Shown piece by piece: positions 56,758-64,000 of a stretch of DNA of 64,000 nucleotides; positions within the stretch are counted from its first letter, which is position 1, and each line of letters starts with the position of its first letter. The notes under the pieces are model-generated. The model was given only the letters and a program-made list of their open reading frames with translations. It ran no database searches and had not been told where the DNA came from. This stretch comes from Diaporthe sp. PMI_573 (taxonomy: Eukaryota; Ascomycota; Sordariomycetes; Diaporthales; Diaporthaceae), in assembly GCA_021399435.1 (NCBI GenBank), contig JAJTUP010000033.1:620001-684000 (forward strand), in the 5' to 3' direction. The position numbers and the translations under genes are program-made.

Positions 56758-59110
56758 CAGGCGTGCTGAGTACCTACTTTGCAGGCTTGTGGTGGCGGTA
56801 GGATCTCATTACTTCAGGCTACAGGTATTGTTGATCGCAGATAGGCTTCGATGCGAAGGACCACCCCGGCCAGTGGGAGGGAGAAGAGACTACCGAGTCT
56901 GTCACGAGGCTGGTGAACTACTACACATTTGACGTCTTGGCTGGTGATGGTCCTCCGCTTCCAAGCCTCCCCAAGCCTCTCCGGACCCGTTCAGCCATAT
57001 GAGAGTCGCCTGTGCAATGACGGCAAGCCCACCAGATCTGGCTGAGCACAAGTTGCCCTCCAGGTCGGCGCCGTCTCCAAGACTGATGTGATGATACATA
57101 ATGTCGCCGGTTAAAACCATGGGAGGCCGTCACTGCGCAAAAGTGCTACAGCCACCCTCAAACATACGGCTATGTTAATCTTGCAACATGCCTCTTCGAA
57201 AAGGGGCAAGGACACCGAGCCATGGATTAGATCAGGGTGTTCTGTGAAGTTGCGTTTGAATGTGAAGACAGGGAAAGGAGCCGTGTCAAGAGACGGCGCG
57301 AAGGGTTTTTCTAGCCTCTACCCAAGAATCACGCACGGGCCAAGATTGGGGGTGGGGCTTGGGGGGGGCAGGGTACCGGTCCCGGCCGGTGGGCTACCTA
57401 GGCATGCGGCCCCGGCTCGGCTGGGTTCCCGGAGACCAAGCCCGGATTCTCGGGATGGGGCCGAACCGAGGGCGAGGGACAGGTCCGTCCTGTCTGCATC
57501 TGGTCTGCGCCATTGCGACGGCAATGAGAGTAGGGCTAGGTTACATAAACATGTCGTATGGTGGGGCCACGACACGGGTGGGAGCCCATGACTGTACTGT
57601 CATCTTTTGCTTCGAGGTCTGCGCAGGTCGCCCTTGGTCGTGAAGGCCCACGTTCAGCACGGCGGGCAGCGGCAGCAATTTGTATAACACCTGACACAGT
57701 TCACGGTTCGTTGGCCGTCGGCTTGCGGTGCTGATGCGCTCGAAGCATCCGCATACCGAGACGCAGACAGGCGCACAAGCACGGGTGCCCATCATCTCCG
57801 GGGGCTGTCATGAGCACCTGGATGACTGGGCACTTGCGCCCTGCTGTGGCTGACACGACGGGTGAATGACGAGACTGAGTGAGTCCGCATCAGCATCGTG
57901 GCTCGCATCTTGACGCGGGAGCGGCCGCACCATGAGGTTGGGACGTGGTGGACGAGGCACGCGACGGCCGAGCAGGCGGACAAGGACGAGGACGGTGAAG
58001 CTGGCGCATGCGGTCGCGTGTCCATAAAGGTTCTCGCATATGAATCGTGCAGTACCTTGCCGTTTCCGCGATTGCCTGAGGAGGGACCGTTTGCTGGGTG
58101 ATGGTGGTTACACGTGTGGGAAGGGACCACGGGGATTGGCCCATGAGGAAATCCGGGGAACCCCAGGGCCGAAGGGGGGGTGGTTCAGCCTTGCAGGAAG
58201 CGCGGTGCGGCACGAGACCACCTAGTCTTATGCATGGCTTATAGTGCGTGTTCTGGTGCGCACGAGGCGGCTGGGAGGCTCGGGACCGGACACTGGTCAC
58301 GATGCACTTCAGTTTGTGACAGCTGAAGCTGGATGACGAGCGATGGATGAGACAAGCAGGGCAGCCACGCGAGGCAAGCGGTCAGGGGCCTGGTCTGTGG
58401 CATGCACTTTGATACTGTGTAGTGTAGAATGTACCATGTTATATTACCTAGGTAGGCTACGTACTGCGGTGAGTTTCTCTCACTCCCTCTCTCTTTTTGT
58501 GTATGTGTTTCTCTGTCTCTCTCTCTTTTTCTTTCTCTCCATCTCTCGGGTGCTCGCTCCTCGGCCTTTTCAACACGAAACAGCGCCATCCCCCAATCCC
58601 CCGACCGAGACGAGACGTCTGCTTCCAAAGCTGGCACGGTTGGCTGCGAGAGCCCCCCCCCCCCTCCAGAGTCTAAAGTCCAAGTTCTGGATCCGCCGGA
58701 CGGGATCCCCGTAACCCTGCCCACAACCAGTGACGTACCACCTCCCCTGGTGACTGCCGTCACTGCCGTCTGTACAGACATACTCCGTGTTGGTCTTGGT
58801 CTCATCTCGCAGCTTCTTTCCAGCCTTGTTCAGGTACCAAAGTACCTAGGTAGACTACCGACCAGGCGAGCCAGCAAGTGAGTGTGCTGTCGCTGCTGCT
58901 GCTGCTGCTGTTGCCGCCATCCCAGAGCCGCCTGTTTTTGACAGCGCATCCCGCAAACTTTTTTTGACAGCTGGTGGCCCAAGTCTCGATCGACTTCCTC
59001 GCCAGAATTCGGCACATTCAAAAGACGTGCCTTCCCTCCCCGCCACCGGCCAGACCTCAGCTTCCTCCAGGTCCAAGGGCCTCTGACCGACTTTGTGGCC
59101 CCCGGTCTGT

Positions 59111-59170
59111 CAGTCAGTCAGTCAGTCAGTCAGTCAGTCAGTCAGTCTGTCTGTCTGTCTGCCTGCCTGA
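59111..59170. repeat. CAGT x9 to CTGT/CTGC microsatellite
   Basis: Nine perfect CAGT units (59111-59146), then CTGT and CTGC units to about 59170. It lies about 220 nt upstream of the PPN1 ATG, probably in the 5'UTR or promoter. Confidence 0.9.
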
Positions 59171-59389
59171 ACCGACCATCTCTTTATTTTTACCCTCGCC
59201 GTAGATCATCCATCATTAGGCTCTGCCCATTGAGCCCTGCAATGTCTCGCTCGACATATTCCTAGGATCCAGAAAACCTATACCTATGCTTTCTCCAATC
59301 TTTTCGACATATCCTTCGCCAGCCCTGACTCTGACTCTGTTCTCGACTCCGACTCTGCCTCTGGCCCCCGAGCCTGGTCGCAACCAACA

Positions 59390-61773
59390 ATGGCCAACGG
59401 TGCAATGTTACTTGCCGCTGCGCTGGCGCACCTGTGCGCTGGCGTCATCGCTGCGCCGGCTCCAACACAACCTCAGGTGCCCCTTGCAGCTGGCGCACTC
59501 GGCCAGCAGCCCTTGCGTGATACACCACCATCACCACCGCCAATTACAGGGCAGAAGAAGACTGCCCAGTCCAGAAAGCTGCATGGCCGGTTCCTGCACA
59601 TCACTGGTGAGTTCCGCCCTGTCGGTGCTGCTAGCACCCCATCCGCTCCCAGGAGCACCAGCCCATCTGCCCCGCCATGCTCCGGGGTAATGACAAGCGG
59701 CCTGACACTGATCGGCTTCCAGACTTCCATCCCGATGAATTCTACAAAGTTCACACCTCTACCGCACAAGGCCGGGCCTGCCACAGCGGCAAGGGTCCAG
59801 CAGGAACATACGGCGCCGAGACCTCGGACTGCGACACACCCCTCTCGCTCGTCAATGCCACCTTTGACTGGATAGTGTACTCCAAACTCCGCGACGAGAT
59901 CGATTTCGTCATCTGGACCGGCGACAGTGCCCGCCACGACTCCGATGAGGACATACCAAGGTCGCCCGCTCAAGTGCTCGGCACGAACCGGTTGCTGGCC
60001 AACAAGTTCGCCGAGACTTTTTCCGACAACAGCAACGGCGTCAACGTCCCAGTCATCCCTACCTTTGGCAACAACGACATCCTGCCGCACAACGTCCTCA
60101 TGCCCGGCCCCAACAAGTGGCTGAGGTACTACACCGACATATGGCGTCACTTCATCCCCGAGGAGCAGCGCCACAGCTTCGAGTTCGGCGGCTGGTTCTA
60201 TGTTGAGGTCATTCCGAACAAGCTCGCCGTGTTCAGCCTCAACACCCTGTACTTCTTCGACAGAAATGCTGGCGTCGACGACTGCGTCAAGCCATCGGAG
60301 CCTGGCTTCAAGCACATGGAGTGGCTGAGGGTCCAACTGCAGTTCATGCGAGACCGGGGCATGAAGGCTATCCTCATGGGCCACGTTCCACCAGCTCGGA
60401 CCGACAGCAAAATGCTCTGGGACGAGACCTGCTGGCAGAAGTACACTCTATGGCTGAAACAGTATCGCGACGTCGTCATCAGTGGTCTCTACGGTCACAT
60501 GAATATCGACCACTTCGTTCTCATGGACACAAACGAGATTGACATCCGACCTGCCGAGGCCCAGTATGAGATCGAGGACGGGCACGAGGACGGGCACGAG
60601 GACGAGGACGAAGAAATCACTGTTCGTGAGAATCTGGATGACGAGCTCTCCCTGCAGTCAGCCACCGATTACCTTGAGGAGCTCCGTGAGGGATGGGCCA
60701 AGTTACCAAAGCCAAACGGGCCCAGAAGTCTTGACTTCGAGTCAGAAAAGAACAAGCAAAAGAACAATAACAACAAGAAGAAGAAGCAGAAGAAGGGGAG
60801 GAAGGGGGGGAAGGATAAGGGCAAACTTGACAGTGAATGGGCTGAGCGATACCATTTGGCCCTCGTCAGCCCGAGTATCGTGCCAAACTACTTCCCAACG
60901 CTTCGAGTGTTCGAGTACAACATCACCGGGCTTGAGGACGCGGTAACATGGGCGGACTACACTAAGAAGCTGCCGACTGCGCGGCCAATGGATAGAACGG
61001 AGGAAATCCCTAGCGTAGAGCTGGAACTTCGCGGTTTGGACGATGATGCTGAGGCGGAGACGAAGAAACGTAAGGGAAAGAAGCCGAAGAAGCCAAAGGG
61101 TGATAAAAAGAAAAAGAAGAAGGGGAGGAAGCCCAAGGACCCCAATTTGGTCGTCCCTGTGCCCCCCTCCAAGTCAGAGCCCCCGGGACCGGCATACTCA
61201 CCACAGCCACTGACCCTCACCGGCTACAAGCAATACTACGCGAACCTAACATACATCAACAACGACATCGCGCCGCAGTCCGAGGACATCGATATCGAAA
61301 AGTGGCGGAAAGGCAAGCACGGGAACAAGATGCCAAAGAATAAGAAACCCAAGCCTCGGGAGTTCCAGTTTGACATAGAGTACACAACCTACGACGACAA
61401 GCTCTATAACCTGACCGACTTGACGGTGAGGAGCTTTGTTGAGCTGGCGTACCGGATGGGCAAGACTGCAAAAGTCAGAACTGCCGAGATACTTCTGCCT
61501 GGTGGTGACATTGTCGACGATCTGGAAGATTTCGATGTTGAAGAGCATCTGGATCATGATTTAGACGAACTCAGCCACGACATGTCCGAACCGGATGATG
61601 AGAAGGACACCGATGAGCCTGAGGCCGATGATGTGGAAGCTGAGAAGAAGGAGAAGAAGAAAGGCAAGAAAAAGAAGAAGGGAAAGAAGCCCAACAAGAC
61701 CTGGCTTCACTTCCTGAGGCACGCATTTGTCAGCACGGTGGATGACGACGAACTGGAAGACAAGTTCTCTTAG
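59390..61773 (+). CDS. PPN1: Endopolyphosphatase Ppn1 (vacuolar metallophosphatase)
   Basis: Two exons, 59390-59606 and 59723-61773 (116-nt intron), giving 755 residues. It cleaves inorganic polyphosphate chains internally in the vacuole. The splice restores LHIT|DFHPDEFYK, the first metal-binding motif (Asp73, His75). Others are GDSARHD (139-145), GNNDILPHN (from 188), GHVPP (292-296) and GHMNIDH (330-336), the full set of the calcineurin-like/Ppn1 family. The N-terminus has a hydrophobic signal or anchor (MLLAAALAHLCAGVIAAP), matching the type II vacuolar topology of yeast Ppn1. Unusual are three lysine-rich insertions: one near 415-440, one near 465-490 (…KKRKGKKPKKPKGDKKKKKK…) and one near the C-terminus (KKEKKKGKKKKKGKK), set among acidic stretches. 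They may contact polyphosphate (inference). The ATG at 59390 is the only start giving the signal. Confidence 0.93.
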
Positions 61774-62876
61774 ATGGAGGGTGTCCGTGGCACAACAGCA
61801 AGCTTCGTGTCTGACGCGGAGTAGCAATGACAGCATTGGCGGCGTTTCTTCAAGCATCGGGATGGGCGTTTGGCTGTGCTTCTTGGTTCAACTGTTCAGG
61901 CTCCGGAACGAGGGGCATCGATGGGAGTCTGGACGACTAGTTTCAATACCACCTGGGCACAGCCTTGGTTTTTACGTGGAATTCTGGTTGCCAGGGGCAG
62001 GAACAACTTGTCCAGCATGATGGTCGGGCAGTCTGGCGATCGTGGCCCGGTGGAATTTGTGCACTCTACCTATTATATACCCCATACCTATAGGCATAGA
62101 TAGTATTTTTAGACATGAACGCTCGAGTAATCCAAGTTGGTCTTATGCAAGAGAGTGATTCTGTGGATGGTACGGTGCACTATATGTTGAAAGCAGGCGT
62201 TGCACGACATCAGGAATGACCCCAGACGAACCAGACGAAAGACAACACGGCTGGATGGCCTTGGGACGGTGTGAAAGTATGAAGCACCAGCAGCTATGCG
62301 TCTAGCCTAGAGCATTGCAAAAGCGGCTGGGCCAACTCGATCATGTCACTAAAGTATGAGGATGGCTAAAGCGACGACGGTATGCCAGGCCATTTGCAGT
62401 CGCTACCGGGATTCAAGGCCAGATAGATGTCTCTCAGAGATACCATGGTAGTACGATACGTAGAGTCGAGTCTCCAGCCTGGGGAGAGGGGGGGAAAGGG
62501 GAGGGGGGTTCGGTTATCCTAGCCAGATCACAGGAAGAGTGGGTGTATGTTGCTGGGCCGGAAGTGAAGGGTACAAAGCAACCCCTGCTCGCAAGGGAGC
62601 TGTGTTGTCAACGCTTCCCCGCCATTTGATTTATTTGGCGTGGACCCCTCCGAGCAAAGGCCAACCCGACCGTCTCCAACTGCACAACGAGTGACTGGCG
62701 GCACGGGACTCTGGATTCCTCGGTCATCCAGACGTCTGACCTCTTCTGCTCCCTTTCACTTCCGCTTCCGCTTCCGGCAACTTTGCGGCACGAGGCGGAA
62801 TATCAGCGGGCTCGCATCCTCCCGTCCGTCACTGCTGTGGTGCTGAACCCCAGACAGCACGTTACCGTCGAGCCGG
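61774..62876. other. Intergenic region between PPN1 and PKR1
   Basis: It holds the PPN1 3'UTR and the PKR1 promoter. A TA-rich stretch at about 62070-62110 follows PPN1, and a G-rich run is at 62480-62510. No gene is recognised. Confidence 0.5.
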
Positions 62877-63016
62877 GTAAGCAACTTCTGGGGACCCCCG
62901 GGCTTCTGTTCAGGCAGCAAAAGACGTGTCTTCTCTGCACCCACCATTCCAGGCGTGGGCCTGTTTATAGGCGTTCAGCCTGGACGCGCTGAACTAACGA
63001 CGGACTTGCCTTCTAG
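62877..63016 (+). other. Probable 5'UTR intron of PKR1 (140 nt)
   Basis: GTAAGC donor at 62877, CTAAC branch site at 62993-62997 and a pyrimidine-led TTCTAG acceptor at 63015-63016, ending 95 nt before the PKR1 ATG. All three splice elements are good, but only transcript data would confirm it. Confidence 0.6.
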
Positions 63017-63111
63017 TCGATAGAGAACCCACTTCGTGTTGGAGCAGCAGGACACCCAACTCTGGCCTGGCCGAACCAACAGCGATACGAACCAACACCA
63101 ACATCAACAAC

Positions 63112-63654
63112 ATGTCGCAATTTCTTCAAGACCTGTGGGAGTCCATCTTCATCCCCGGCCCCACCCCGTCGCTCCTGATCGCGACCAACGTCACCTTCGC
63201 CTGCCTGCAGGTCGTGCTCTTCGCGCTGCTCCTTGCGACCTACAGCATCCACTTCGTCATCCTGTCCTTCCTGAGCGGTGGCCTCTGGTACGCCATCAAC
63301 TGGTTCGCGCGGGAGCTGCAGGCGAACCATGACCGGGAGGTGGCAGAAAAAGCAATGGCGGCCCGCAGGACGGCTGCCAGGACAAGCGCAGAGACGTCTT
63401 CCGAGAGCGAGACCGAGGTGGAGACGGTACTGACGAGGAGCAAGACCAAGGCTCAGCCGGGCCCCGCTGCCGCGAGCAGGGACGTCGAGGTGCAGGAGCC
63501 CGGCGCCGGGGAGGTGAAGCCGCGCGCGTCGCAGCAGTCGCAGCAGTCGCAGCAGTCGCAGCAGTCGCAGCAGTCGCAGGGCAGCAAGTCGAGTGCAAGC
63601 ACCGAGGACGAGTGGGAGAAGGTCTCGGAGTACGAAAGTGACAAGACCAAGTGA
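63112..63654 (+). CDS. PKR1: Pkr1-type V-ATPase assembly factor of the ER
   Basis: Single exon, 180 residues, ATG at 63112. Pkr1 is a small ER membrane protein that helps assemble the V-ATPase Vo sector with Vma12/21/22; yeast mutants have a V-ATPase-deficient phenotype. The family block is the N-terminus: MSQFLQDLWESIFIPGPTPS (yeast has the same LWESIFxPGxTPxL motif), followed by two hydrophobic segments (about 21-44 and 46-66) and the WFARELQANHDRE boundary. The cytosolic tail is Ser/Glu-rich and contains a Gln-Gln-Ser array at about residues 141-155 coded by CAGCAGTCG repeats. It ends in an acidic DEWEKVSEYESDKTK. Yeast Pkr1 is about 120 residues; the tail accounts for the excess. Confidence 0.88.
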   Translation: MSQFLQDLWESIFIPGPTPSLLIATNVTFACLQVVLFALLLATYSIHFVILSFLSGGLWYAINWFARELQANHDREVAEKAMAARRTAARTSAETSSESETEVETVLTRSKTKAQPGPAAASRDVEVQEPGAGEVKPRASQQSQQSQQSQQSQQSQGSKSSASTEDEWEKVSEYESDKTK

Positions 63655-64000
63655 GGGCACATTCGTTGAGTGAGCGGGTGGGAGTAGTGGGAGCAACAGG
63701 AGGAGACACCGGGTTGGCCCGCCGGTGTCCAAGATGCGATGGCCTTGGGCGGACAAGACTAGGACACCACGCGGACCCTTCACCCGCCAGTATCGTCTCT
63801 GCGCCCCTTGTATATAAGATCTGATTTCCGTCGCTGTCTGGAGCACTGCAAGAATACCCCCCTTTGAGAGTACAAATCTGATATTTGGGCGAACTACTTG
63901 CGAAGAACCTTTCTCGGCGCGCGCCAGTCGAACAATCCGAAGTACCTGTGAAGTAACCTGATTATCACATGACTGGGGACATGGTCCGTGCCCGGCCGTC
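63655..64000. other. 3' flank of PKR1 to the window edge
   Basis: It should contain the PKR1 3'UTR. No further start codon with protein-like sequence, repeat or RNA gene is visible before the edge. Confidence 0.5.

Larger units (their letters stand above)
56468..59389. other. 2.9-kb divergent intergenic region between NUP120 and PPN1
   Basis: It contains a hairpin-forming inverted repeat (56734-56757), G-runs near 56567 and 57360, one TACTGTGTA (58413-58421), TACCTAGG/CCTAGGTA-type words near 57400, 58449 and 58848, a CT-rich tract (58475-58550) and a CAGT microsatellite (59111-59170) just before PPN1. No protein-coding gene is recognisable. Confidence 0.5.

Overview
The window is nuclear DNA of a filamentous ascomycete (Pezizomycotina, most like a Sordariomycete). 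The reasons are short spliceosomal introns (57-148 nt, GT...AG, CTAAC/CTGAC-like branch sites; one 337-nt intron in a ribosomal-protein gene), one-gene transcription units on both strands, GC-rich coding DNA, and proteins that read as fungal housekeeping orthologues. I see no bacterial signal, CRISPR array, rRNA, convincing tRNA or intact transposon.

Layout. 1-8.4 kb: the 3' end of an unidentified gene (+), mitochondrial ribosomal protein bL21m (-), a truncated apoD-like lipocalin remnant (+), a three-exon PMP3/UPF0057 membrane peptide (+) and APC2 of the anaphase-promoting complex (-). 8.4-39.5 kb: about 31 kb in which the only gene I can support is a two-exon C2H2 zinc-finger regulator (18.4-19.9 kb, -). 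The rest has no recognisable protein but carries many 7-9-nt tandem arrays, tetranucleotide microsatellites and G-quadruplex-prone tracts. 39.5-64 kb: a denser housekeeping block with GCV1 (glycine cleavage T protein, +), VMA13 (V-ATPase subunit H, -), a cysteine-rich single-pass membrane protein (-), RPL9/uL6 (-) divergent from VPS26 (retromer, +), NUP120 (-) convergent with VPS26, and PPN1 (endopolyphosphatase, +) followed in tandem by PKR1 (V-ATPase assembly factor, +).

Four of the last genes serve the endosome-vacuole system: V-ATPase sector and assembly (VMA13, PKR1), vacuolar polyphosphate (PPN1) and retromer (VPS26). They are separated by unrelated genes and are not a co-transcribed cluster. 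Exon structures were assembled by hand from splice consensus, phase and family conservation; joins are listed in each entry.

Most unusual signals: (1) a 9-mer, TACTGTGTA, present 11 times exactly, always outside coding DNA; (2) the gene desert around a lone C2H2 regulator; (3) a 60-nt, stop-free, frame-preserving intron in NUP120; (4) a clean four-run (GGGGTTT) quadruplex motif; (5) lysine-rich low-complexity insertions in the polyphosphatase; (6) a lipocalin that stops in mid-fold.
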